The position numbers were made by a program, and so were the translations under genes. This document shows positions 6,040 to 13,088 of a stretch of 20,092 nt of DNA, in pieces. Where the stretch lies: NCBI GenBank assembly GCA_949288685.1, contig CASELB010000119.1, positions 1 to 20,092 of the forward strand, in the 5' to 3' direction. Below the pieces are notes generated by a model. That model was not told where the DNA came from, searched no databases, and saw only the letters and a list, made by a program, of their open reading frames with translations. Position 1 is the stretch's first letter; every line of letters starts with the position of its first letter. Source of the stretch: an uncultured bacterium. GTDB taxonomy: Bacteria > Cyanobacteriota > Vampirovibrionia > Gastranaerophilales > Gastranaerophilaceae.

Positions 6040-8397
6040 CTATTTCAAATCAATAACGCTAACACCGTCGCCGCCTTCAGCACCTTCTCCCGGACGAAAT
6101 TTAGCAACATACGGAGATGTAGTTAAAAATTCTCTTACAGCACTTTTCAGAGCGCCTGTTCCGTGTCCGTGTATAACATAAACAGGGGTTAAATTGGCAA
6201 GGCTGGCTTCATCCAAAAAGCCCTCAAGTTCGTCCAAAGCCTCTTCCACTCTGTGACCGCGCAAATCCAATGTGCTCGATAATTCGTATTTCTTTAGTTC
6301 AAAATTCTGTGTATACTGCGTTGGCAGCGTAGTTTTTACAGATAAATTCTTATCAAAAACCGCCAGCCTGTCTTTTTTTACTCTGGTATTAATAAGCCCC
6401 ATTTTTACATATACATATCCGTTTTTATCAGGGATTTGTAAAATTGTAACTCCTTGATTAAGGTCTTTTATCATAACAGTATCACCGGCTTTAATAGTCT
6501 CCCAATTAATTTCATCATATTTATCTTTATCGGTAAGAGCATTAACATTCGCACGGTTTTGTTGTTCTAATTTTGTCAACCGTGAAAGCGAGCGTCTTGC
6601 AATTTTTTCAGATTTTTCTGCGCGCATTTCTTTTAAAATTTCTTTTATTTCAGACTTTGCATCTTCAATCTCAGCACTAAATTGTGAACGTATCCCTTTA
6701 AGGACTTTTTTCTTTTCTTTCTTATGCTCATTTAATTGTTTTTCATAAGATTTTTTTAATTCATCTGCCTCATTTCTCAATTCTTGTGCAGTTTTCAGAT
6801 TTTCATCCAGTTGCTGCTTTGTGTCCTGCAATTTTTCTACGACTAGCGCAGAGTTATCTCTCTGCTGTGCAAGTAGAGATTTTGCATATTCTACAAGGGA
6901 AGAATCCAACCCGAGTCCGGCTGAAATTGAAATTGCGTTACTTAAACCCGGTATGCCTATAATTAAGTGATAGGTCGGGGAGAGCGTTTTTGTATCAAAT
7001 TCAACACAGGCATTTTTAAAATAATCATTATAATACTCAAGAGCTTTCAATTCTCCGTAATGAGTTGTTGTCACCGAAAAGGCGTTTTTAGCGGCAAACT
7101 CCTTAAGTATAACTTCGGCAAGTATTGCCCCCTCCTGCGGATCTGTACCTGCACATATTTCATCTACAAGAATAAAACTTTCATCATCAGCATTATTTAA
7201 AATATTTATTAATTCGCTCATGTGTGATGAAAAAGTTGATAAGTTTTGCAAAATATCTTGTTCATCACCGATATCGGCAAAAACTTTTTTAAACGGATAT
7301 ATCTTTGCCCCAAGACAAGGGAGAAACATACCTGATTTAATCATTAAAAGGAAAAGCCCGACAGTTTTAAGCGCAACGGTCTTACCTCCAGTATTTGAAC
7401 CGGTAATAATTATTGAATTATAACCACTGCCTATTTCAAAGTCATTTTCTACAATATAATCCACATTTCCTATTAAAAGCGGGTGCCGCATTTTATTTAT
7501 ACTGACAATTTTTTCTGCTGACAGTTCCGGCTGGACAGATTTTGTTTTAACTGCATATCTGGCTTTTGCAAAATGAAAGTCAATTTCTGCAAGGATTTTT
7601 TCCGAATCAAGAAGTTTGGGTAAATCCATTCTTACTTCTCGGCTAAGATTTGTCAGTATACGGACAATTTCGGCATATATCTTTGTTTTAAGTTCTCTAA
7701 TCTTATTATTAATAGGAACAAGCCCCTGCGGCTCAATATAGAACGTTCTGTTGGTAGCCGATACATCGTGTACAATCCCCGGAACTTTACTCTTAGAGGA
7801 TGCCCTAACCTGAAAAACAACCCTATCATCCCTTATCGTATATATTTGTTCCTGTAGATGTTTAGAAAATTCTGAATTATTTAACAGATTATTTACACTT
7901 TGTTTTAGGCTCGCTTCAGTATCTCTTAAAGACGCATAAAACCCGTAGAGTTCCGGCGTTGCATTTTGTTTAACATTACCGGCGTCGTCAAAAGTGTCAA
8001 AAATTCTGTCTTCCAGCTCTTTATTAACATACAGCGGAAATGCAAGTGTATTGAGTTTTGAATTAAACTCAGTATTTTCTTTCAAGAAGTTTCTGACAAT
8101 TCTTGACGTGCGCATTGTTTTAGCTATATCAATAAGCTCTTCCTCAATAAAATACTCGTTCTTTAATGAAAGCGAAGAAATATTCATCACAAACTCAACC
8201 GGAATATCCAGACCAAAATCTAATACCCGCATAGCCTCTGCAGTAAAATCAAGCGCTTCACGTATTTTTTCAGGTGTTTCAAGGGGCTTTAGATTTAAGC
8301 ATACAACTTTTGACTGTTCTAATTTTGAGCAGTGAGCAAGTCTTTCCAGTATTTTTTCGTACTCTAACGCCTTGAGTGTTTTAGTCGGGATTTCCAT
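6040..8397 (-). CDS. mutS2: MutS2 ATPase with Smr nuclease domain
   Basis: A MutS-family ATPase that lacks mismatch-recognition domains. Known members restrict recombination or bind collided ribosomes and split them with the Smr domain. The 785 residues match the family. Visible are Walker A GSNTGGKT (333-340), Walker B ILVDE (409-413), the ABC-like signature region between them, a long charged coiled coil (about 510-620) and the C-terminal Smr domain (about 705-785) with LDLRGHR and VIHGHGTGAL. All key residues look intact. Only a close AGGA precedes the ATG. It heads the operon with tatD and tlyA. It diverges from tadA, from which it is separated by 60 nt. The company of rRNA and tRNA enzymes fits the ribosome-rescue role as well as the DNA role. 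Confidence 0.96.
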   Translation of the reverse strand: MEIPTKTLKALEYEKILERLAHCSKLEQSKVVCLNLKPLETPEKIREALDFTAEAMRVLDFGLDIPVEFVMNISSLSLKNEYFIEEELIDIAKTMRTSRIVRNFLKENTEFNSKLNTLAFPLYVNKELEDRIFDTFDDAGNVKQNATPELYGFYASLRDTEASLKQSVNNLLNNSEFSKHLQEQIYTIRDDRVVFQVRASSKSKVPGIVHDVSATNRTFYIEPQGLVPINNKIRELKTKIYAEIVRILTNLSREVRMDLPKLLDSEKILAEIDFHFAKARYAVKTKSVQPELSAEKIVSINKMRHPLLIGNVDYIVENDFEIGSGYNSIIITGSNTGGKTVALKTVGLFLLMIKSGMFLPCLGAKIYPFKKVFADIGDEQDILQNLSTFSSHMSELINILNNADDESFILVDEICAGTDPQEGAILAEVILKEFAAKNAFSVTTTHYGELKALEYYNDYFKNACVEFDTKTLSPTYHLIIGIPGLSNAISISAGLGLDSSLVEYAKSLLAQQRDNSALVVEKLQDTKQQLDENLKTAQELRNEADELKKSYEKQLNEHKKEKKKVLKGIRSQFSAEIEDAKSEIKEILKEMRAEKSEKIARRSLSRLTKLEQQNRANVNALTDKDKYDEINWETIKAGDTVMIKDLNQGVTILQIPDKNGYVYVKMGLINTRVKKDRLAVFDKNLSVKTTLPTQYTQNFELKKYELSSTLDLRGHRVEEALDELEGFLDEASLANLTPVYVIHGHGTGALKSAVREFLTTSPYVAKFRPGEGAEGGDGVSVIDLK

Positions 8398-8422
8398 ATC
8401 CTGATTGTATTTTAAACAATAT

Positions 8423-8449
8423 TTGATTACAAGTAAGTTTTAATATAAA
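8423..8449 (+). promoter_or_regulatory. Candidate promoter of tadA, giving a near-leaderless mRNA
   Basis: TTGATT (8423-8428) and TATAAA (8444-8449) are 15 nt apart. The -10 element ends only 8 nt before the tadA ATG, so transcription would begin at or next to the start codon. The spacer is shorter than ideal, so the call is tentative. Confidence 0.4.
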
Positions 8450-8457
8450 ATAACTGT

Positions 8458-8886
8458 ATGAAACGCGCAATAAATGAAGCAAAATTGTCTGTATCTGATG
8501 TTCCGGTCGGTGCTTTTATTGAAAAAGACGGTGAAATTTTAGCAAAAGCACATAACAGAAAAGAAGAATTAAACGATGTTACTGCGCACGCTGAAATTCT
8601 TGTTATAAAAGAAGTACAAAAAAAACTAAATACTTTCAGACTCAACGGCTGCACAATGTACGTAACTTTGGAACCCTGTCCGATGTGCACATGGGCGATT
8701 TTGCAATCAGGTATCAGCACGATTTATTTCGGCTCTTTCAATAGCCAGTACGGCGCATTAGGCAGCGTAATTGATTTAAAGAAAATAGCAAACTCTAAGA
8801 TTAAAGTTTTTGGCGGTATAATGGAAGAAGAGTGTAACGCATTATTAAATGAGTTTTTTAATAGTATAAGGAGTAAAAAGAGTTGA
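8458..8886 (+). CDS. tadA: tRNA-specific adenosine deaminase
   Basis: Converts A34 of tRNA-Arg(ACG) to inosine. The 142 residues hold the deaminase zinc site: TAHAE (42-46; ligand H44, proton shuttle E46) and PCPMC (73-77; ligands C74 and C77). The C-terminal EEECNALLNEFF helix is typical. The protein begins directly at the first family helix (MKRAINEAK), about 7 residues shorter than Bacillus TadA as I recall it. An in-frame stop at 8446-8448 rules out a longer form. There is no ribosome binding site ahead of the ATG, and a -10-like element ends 8 nt before it, so the mRNA may be leaderless. The stop overlaps the next start. Confidence 0.94.
   Translation: MKRAINEAKLSVSDVPVGAFIEKDGEILAKAHNRKEELNDVTAHAEILVIKEVQKKLNTFRLNGCTMYVTLEPCPMCTWAILQSGISTIYFGSFNSQYGALGSVIDLKKIANSKIKVFGGIMEEECNALLNEFFNSIRSKKS
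8868..8873 (+). promoter_or_regulatory. Ribosome binding site deciding a TTG start
   Basis: AAGGAG inside the end of tadA lies 9 nt before the TTG at 8883. There is no nearby in-frame ATG, so this site fixes the start of the DUF2400 gene. Confidence 0.7.
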
Positions 8887-9638
8887 TAACAAAAACAGAA
8901 CTGGATAAACTCGTAGAAAAATACGAAAACCCTGATTTTATCAATTCTGATCCGGTACAGTTTATTCATAAAACAGGTGATAAAAAAGATATTGAAATAG
9001 CCGGATTTATAGCCGCATTATTTGCTTTCGGCTCCAGAAAAGTTTTTATTAAAAAACTAAATACCCTTTTTTCTATAATGCAAGGAAAACCGCTTGATTT
9101 TATTCTGGGCGGGAACTATAACCTGCTAACCGACTTTGATTACAGATTTGCAAAACCTGAGGATGTAAAAGCAATATTATCCGTTTTAAAAAAGCTATAT
9201 TCAACATCCAACGGACTTAGTGAGCTATTTGAATATGGATACAAAATAGACAATAGTATATTATCCTCGCTTACAGCAGTAACGGATTATTTTTATGCAA
9301 ATAATCAGGATATAACACCGGGATTTTCTTTTATGCTGGCGCAACCGCGCAAAGGCGGCGCAATGAAACGATTAAACATGTTTCTCCGTTGGATGGTGAG
9401 AAAGCCACCGGTAGATTTAGCACTGTGGGACTTTATTAAGCCGTCAGAATTATTAATTCCGCTGGATGTTCACGTTGGTAATGTATCCAGAAAAATGGGG
9501 CTTTTATCACGTAATGCTAACGATTTCAAGTCTGTATTATCACTTACTGATAAACTGCGGGAATACGATGCAGAAGATCCCGTAAAATATGATTTTGCAA
9601 TGTTTGGAGCAGGTGTTGAAGGTTTGTATAAGGAGTAA
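8883..9638 (+). CDS. TIGR02757/DUF2400 family protein, possible HhH-GPD-like fold
   Basis: Belongs to the conserved TIGR02757 (DUF2400) family, whose biochemical role I do not know as settled. The 251 residues show the family's early IAGFIAALFAFGSRKVF stretch (39-55), GGAMKRLNMFLRWMVR (158-173), PLDVHVGNVSRKMGLL (193-208) and DPVKYDFAMFGAGV (232-245). The last two blocks look like the region around the catalytic Asp of helix-hairpin-helix DNA glycosylases (compare VDTHV in Nth/MutY), with D195 in that place. This is inference from pattern only. The start is TTG, supported by AAGGAG at 8868-8873, and overlaps the tadA stop by 4 nt; pheA follows after 3 nt. Co-translation with tadA is likely. 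Confidence 0.88.
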   Translation: MITKTELDKLVEKYENPDFINSDPVQFIHKTGDKKDIEIAGFIAALFAFGSRKVFIKKLNTLFSIMQGKPLDFILGGNYNLLTDFDYRFAKPEDVKAILSVLKKLYSTSNGLSELFEYGYKIDNSILSSLTAVTDYFYANNQDITPGFSFMLAQPRKGGAMKRLNMFLRWMVRKPPVDLALWDFIKPSELLIPLDVHVGNVSRKMGLLSRNANDFKSVLSLTDKLREYDAEDPVKYDFAMFGAGVEGLYKE

Positions 9639-9641
9639 AGT

Positions 9642-10484
9642 ATGACCAAAGTTTTTTATCTTGGACCACAGGCATCATATTGTGATTGCGCTCGTGATAA
9701 ATTTGTAAGAACTTTTTTCCTTGATGAACATGAGGATTCGCCGGAGCGTTCAATTCTTGGTGTAATAAAACAACTTGCCAAGATAGAAAACAAGAATGCC
9801 TACGGTGTCATTCCTATTGAAAACTCGGTGGAAGGTGTTGTAAGGGAAACTCTTGATAATCTGTCCCTTTTAAAAAACACCAATATGAAGATACTTGCAG
9901 AAACATCTATTCCTGTTACGCACTGCCTTGCAGGATTTGCGAAGAATTTAGAAGATATCGATACAGTAATATCCCATCCGCAAGCTATAGCACAGTGTTA
10001 CGGGTTTATAACCGACTGTCTTAGAGATGATATTATCCTAAAAAATGAACTGTCAACAGCACTTGCGATAAAAGGAATACTGCCGGAACAACCAAACCTC
10101 GCAGCAATAGGCAGCGAGTATGCGGCAAAACTTTATCATATTCCTGTTATACGTTCCGGGATTAACGATATAGAATCAAATACTACACGTTTTGTATTAA
10201 TAGGTTCAAAACGTAATAAAATAACAGGAAATGATAAAACAGGATTTTCTTTTTCGACCCCGAATACACCCGGCGCACTTTGCAGAGTCTTAAAAATTCT
10301 TGATGAACACCAGATAAATATGACATATATTGATTCAAGACCTTCTAAAAAGTCTCTTGGAGAATATGTATTTTTTGTAGATATTGACGGGCATGTATTG
10401 ACTGATAATATTTCTAAAGCTCTGTTTGAAATTTTGCAAAATGTAAGTGATTTTCAATATTTTGGCAGTTATACAAAAATATAA
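9642..10484 (+). CDS. pheA: Prephenate dehydratase
   Basis: Converts prephenate to phenylpyruvate, the committed step to phenylalanine. The 280 residues comprise the catalytic domain (1 to about 190) with GPQASYCDCA (8-17), GVIPIENSVEGVV (55-67), SHPQAIAQC (111-119) and the TTRF active-site motif (181-184). A regulatory ACT domain follows (about 200-275), with TPGALCRVL (209-217) and SRP in DSRPSKK (231-237). The usual ESRP is DSRP here; Phe feedback is still expected. It is monofunctional, without a chorismate mutase part. AAGGAG stands 6 nt before the ATG. It is the third gene of the tadA unit; no terminator is visible after it. Confidence 0.95.
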   Translation: MTKVFYLGPQASYCDCARDKFVRTFFLDEHEDSPERSILGVIKQLAKIENKNAYGVIPIENSVEGVVRETLDNLSLLKNTNMKILAETSIPVTHCLAGFAKNLEDIDTVISHPQAIAQCYGFITDCLRDDIILKNELSTALAIKGILPEQPNLAAIGSEYAAKLYHIPVIRSGINDIESNTTRFVLIGSKRNKITGNDKTGFSFSTPNTPGALCRVLKILDEHQINMTYIDSRPSKKSLGEYVFFVDIDGHVLTDNISKALFEILQNVSDFQYFGSYTKI

Positions 10485-10490
10485 GCCTGC

Positions 10491-10520
10491 TTGGATTTTT
10501 TATATAACTCCTGCTATAAT
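10491..10520 (+). promoter_or_regulatory. Promoter of the EamA transporter gene
   Basis: TTGGAT (10491-10496) and a perfect TATAAT (10515-10520) are 18 nt apart, and TGC directly before the -10 box forms an extended -10 element. The leader to the ATG at 10550 would be about 23 nt and contain GGAG at 10542-10545. Confidence 0.72.
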
Positions 10521-10549
10521 ACCAACTGTAAATATTCCGGTGGAGAAAT

Positions 10550-11491
10550 ATGCAGGACAAGTTTAAAGGTGTATTATACGGAGCAATAGCAGCCTCAAGT
10601 TATGGTATGAATCCGCTTTTTGCACTTCCGCTCTATAGCGGCGGTGTTGGTGTTAATTCAACGCTTTTCTACCGGTATATAATTGCGGTCGTTTTTCTTT
10701 TTTTATGGATAAAAATAAAAAAGCATTCCTTCTATATAACAATAAGACAGTGTCGGAAATTATTTTTGCTCGGAATACTATTCTCGCTATCTTCACTTTT
10801 CTTGTTTTTAAGTTATAACTATATGGATGCAGGAGTTGCCTCAACTATTTTATTTATTTATCCTGTACTTGTTGCAATGATTATGACTGTATTCTACAGA
10901 GAAAAACTGACCTTACAGACAGCTTTATCTATATTTTGTACGGTATTTGGCATTTATTTTCTCTACACCGGAAAGCCGAACGGACATTTAGATTTATACG
11001 GAATGCTGCTGGTGTTTCTATCAGCCCTGAGTTATGCAATTTACATAGTTGCAGTAAATAAGACCAGCTTGAAGTACCTGCCTCCCGAAAAACTTACATT
11101 CTATGTATTATTATTTGGCTCGCTTGTATATATTATTAATACAGGATTTTGTACAAATATAGACGCAATACCGGCATGGTATTTGTGGATAAATGCAATG
11201 GGTCTTGCATTATTACCTACAATTGTATCAATAGAGGCGATGACTGTCTCAATAAAACTTCTCGGCGCAACTCCTGCCGCAATTCTTGGCACATTAGAAC
11301 CTGTTACGGCTCTCTTTTTCGGTGTAACCGTGTTTCATGAAATATTAACATTTAAAATAATATGCGGGATAATTCTTATTCTGGCAGCAGTCATCGGCGT
11401 TATACTTAAGCCTGATTACCACAAGTGGATTTTCTTAAAGCCGGGTCATGATACTGAGAACTGCGAGTATGATGAGCGAAACAGCAGATAA
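10550..11491 (+). CDS. EamA/DMT-family membrane transporter
   Basis: An inner-membrane permease of the drug/metabolite transporter superfamily. The 313 residues contain two EamA repeats with about ten membrane segments, beginning VLYGAIAASSYGMNPLFALPL and, in the second half, YGMLLVFLSALSYAIYIVAV. The end of the second repeat shows the typical GATPAAILGTLEPVTALFFG. Substrate cannot be told; such proteins export amino acids, nucleosides or metabolites. It has its own promoter. The last 57 bases, encoding the cytoplasmic tail (KPGHDTENCEYDERNSR), overlap the 3' end of the convergent gene. That tail is rather long and hydrophilic, so it may be a recent extension through loss of an earlier stop. 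Confidence 0.9.
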   Translation: MQDKFKGVLYGAIAASSYGMNPLFALPLYSGGVGVNSTLFYRYIIAVVFLFLWIKIKKHSFYITIRQCRKLFLLGILFSLSSLFLFLSYNYMDAGVASTILFIYPVLVAMIMTVFYREKLTLQTALSIFCTVFGIYFLYTGKPNGHLDLYGMLLVFLSALSYAIYIVAVNKTSLKYLPPEKLTFYVLLFGSLVYIINTGFCTNIDAIPAWYLWINAMGLALLPTIVSIEAMTVSIKLLGATPAAILGTLEPVTALFFGVTVFHEILTFKIICGIILILAAVIGVILKPDYHKWIFLKPGHDTENCEYDERNSR

Positions 11492-12142
11492 TACACCGAT
11501 GAATTTCCAGAAAAAATTATTCTTTACAGGCTTAGATTTAGGCTTTTTCTTCTTAGGATAATCAGACGGAGCTGGAGAAGTTTTAGGCTTCTTCGGCTTC
11601 GGCAAAGTTTTAGACGCCGTTTTTTGTTTTTTAGGCGCAAGAGCCTCTTTTTGCTTCATTTCCGTATATTTTTGCTGCAATGTTTTTTCTTTGCTTCTTT
11701 TACCTGTTATCAAAAGCTCTTCATCATACTGGAGCGATAAAACTTCTTTGTCAGCGGAATTTTTAATTAAAGCAAAGTTAATTGCTACTTCAAACGCTCT
11801 TTGCAGGCATTCCAGAGCTTTTATTCCGTCATTTTCAATTCTTGCGGAGTGCGCGGATAAATTACCGGCTTTTTTTAAGAAATACAGGTCATTAATAAAC
11901 TCTCTTCCGCCTACTGTATTGCTCATACGGTCCTTTAATGTTGCAAGTATTTCATCAAAGGTTTCTTCACTTGCAAACTCGCCCTCGGTTATATTTCTGC
12001 AAACATTTTCGGCAAAACGTCTTGTCTGCACCATACACTGGTCAAAATATTCATCACAATATAATTGCTCTGCATCGTTTGCTATTCCGTACAAGTTTTT
12101 ATCTATTTTTGATAGAAATCCAAAATTATGTTCTTTAGCCAT
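11435..12142 (-). CDS. Tail-anchored DUF4145-like protein
   Basis: The N-terminal helical part (about 10-130) resembles DUF4145: a D34-Q-C and RRFAENVC stretch (34-48), and FLKKAGNLSAHSA (88-100), where the GN-x-x-H pattern is the family hallmark. Such domains also occur at the edge of restriction and RNA-processing proteins; their biochemical role is unclear. It is followed by a Lys/Pro-rich linker (about 147-208) and a single membrane helix at the very C-terminus (210-231), with no signal peptide, so it should be tail-anchored with the domain in the cytosol. There is no good ribosome binding site; the A/T-rich stretch before the ATG contains -10-like sequences (TATAAT, TAAGAT). Its 3' end overlaps the EamA gene by 57 bp. 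Confidence 0.75.
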   Translation of the reverse strand: MAKEHNFGFLSKIDKNLYGIANDAEQLYCDEYFDQCMVQTRRFAENVCRNITEGEFASEETFDEILATLKDRMSNTVGGREFINDLYFLKKAGNLSAHSARIENDGIKALECLQRAFEVAINFALIKNSADKEVLSLQYDEELLITGKRSKEKTLQQKYTEMKQKEALAPKKQKTASKTLPKPKKPKTSPAPSDYPKKKKPKSKPVKNNFFWKFIGVLSAVSLIILAVLSIMTRL

Positions 12143-12214
12143 ATTGTTATTATCTTATAAAATCATGTATTATAAAAGTACATATATCCACCGCGGGGAA
12201 AACCAGACAAGTCG

Positions 12215-12253
12215 CCCACATTTACCCCTAATTTACCCCCCTAATTTACCCCC
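12215..12253 (-). repeat. Four-run G-quadruplex motif, tandem ATTTACCCC units
   Basis: The minus strand reads G5, G6, G4 and G3 runs, separated by three loops of exactly 7 nt (TAAATTA, TAAATTA, TAAATGT). This meets the standard quadruplex pattern. The plus strand accordingly shows three ATTTACCCC units starting at 12220, 12231 and 12244. The array begins directly after the stop codon of the DUF486 gene and lies 72 nt before the start of the DUF4145-like gene. Confidence 0.8.
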
Positions 12254-12595
12254 TTACCATTTTTTGAAGATAAAAAAGGCTGCAAGAACAATAAAACAGA
12301 AGCCGACAAGGTAGTTCCACTTAAATTGTTCTTTCAGGTAAGTTACGGAAAATACGCTAAATACAATAAGGGTAATTATTTCCTGTATTGTTTTAAGCTG
12401 TGCTGCACTGTAGACTTCGTGTCCTATTCTGTTAGCCGGAACCTGAAAACAGTATTCAAAAAATGCTATTCCCCAGCTTGCCAGAATAACCAACCAGAGT
12501 ATTGCTGATTTGTACTTCAAATGTCCGTACCAGGCAAATGTCATAAATACGTTTGAAATTGTTAATAAAATTACCGGTAAAATATACTTTATCAT
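12254..12595 (-). CDS. DUF486 small membrane protein (DMT-related)
   Basis: A 113-residue integral membrane protein with four predicted helices, matching the DUF486 family related to drug/metabolite transporters. The family features are clear: VILLTISNVFMTFAWYGHLK (9-28), LASWGIAFFEYCFQVPANRIG (38-58), the AQLKTIQEIITL stretch and a final WNYLVGFCFIVLAAFFIF. The substrate is unknown; it probably works as an oligomer. No ribosome binding site precedes the ATG, but a perfect TATAAT ends 6 nt before it, suggesting a leaderless mRNA. The stop codon abuts a G-run array. Confidence 0.9.
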   Translation of the reverse strand: MIKYILPVILLTISNVFMTFAWYGHLKYKSAILWLVILASWGIAFFEYCFQVPANRIGHEVYSAAQLKTIQEIITLIVFSVFSVTYLKEQFKWNYLVGFCFIVLAAFFIFKKW

Positions 12596-12601
12596 ATTTC
12601 A

Positions 12602-12607
12602 ATTATA
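12602..12607 (-). promoter_or_regulatory. -10 box directly upstream of the DUF486 start
   Basis: TATAAT on the minus strand ends 6 nt before the ATG at 12595. Transcription would start at about the ATG itself. No clear -35 box is found at 16-18 nt. Confidence 0.45.
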
Positions 12608-12698
12608 GTACTAACTATTTTATTCTGCATAATTAATCTGTTGTGTAATAACAAATTTTAGTTTTTTATTTACATTTCATATAAAAGGAGTCCGGATA

Positions 12699-13088
12699 AT
12701 GACAAAAATTTTAGAAATGTATAAATGTAATATTTGCGGCAATATTGTAGAAGTTGTCGCCTCAGGAGATGGTGAACTTGTGTGCTGCGGCGAAGTAATG
12801 GTGCGTTTAAAAGAACATACAAAAGATGAAGAAATGCTGCAAGAGAAACATGTTCCTTACGTTACAAAGACAGAAGACGGGTTTGAAATTAAAGTCGGAA
12901 CAATACCGCACCCGATGGTTAATGAACACTATATTATGTTTATTGAAACAAATTCACCGGATAAACGATATGTTAAGCGTAAGTATTTATTCCCGGGTGA
13001 AGAGGCGCAATTAAATCTAAAATGCGATTGTGATGAAATAACTGCACGCGAATACTGTAATATACACGGGTTATGGACGACTGAATAA
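12699..13088 (+). CDS. dfx: Desulfoferrodoxin (two-iron superoxide reductase)
   Basis: Reduces superoxide to hydrogen peroxide without releasing oxygen, the typical defence of anaerobes. The 129 residues show both iron centres. The N-terminal rubredoxin-like centre has C10, C13, C29 and C30 (CNIC and CC). The catalytic centre has H51 (EKHVPY, with the usual Glu-Lys pair), H71 and H77 (IPHPMVNEHYI), C120 and H123 (EYCNIHGLW). All ligands are intact. AAGGAG precedes the ATG. The stop and the next gene's start share one base (TAATG), so it is translationally coupled to an MCE protein, an unusual partner. No clear promoter was found in the upstream AT-rich 100 nt. Confidence 0.96.
   Translation: MTKILEMYKCNICGNIVEVVASGDGELVCCGEVMVRLKEHTKDEEMLQEKHVPYVTKTEDGFEIKVGTIPHPMVNEHYIMFIETNSPDKRYVKRKYLFPGEEAQLNLKCDCDEITAREYCNIHGLWTTE

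Noticed and set aside
6026..6040. GTG at 6040 as the tatD start
   Set aside because: No ribosome binding site ahead of it, whereas GGAGAG is well placed for the ATG at 6025, and family members start close to the DTHxH motif.
12220..12253. The three ATTTACCCC units as a CRISPR-like or iteron array
   Set aside because: Units are only 9-13 bp, directly adjacent, with no spacers, cas genes or replication gene nearby; tandem slippage with quadruplex potential explains them better.
11691..12314. A 207-codon plus-strand reading frame opposite the DUF4145-like gene
   Set aside because: Low-complexity Ser/Leu/Pro translation, no ribosome binding site, runs through the G-run array, and the minus-strand frame is the one with domain-like sequence and a membrane anchor.
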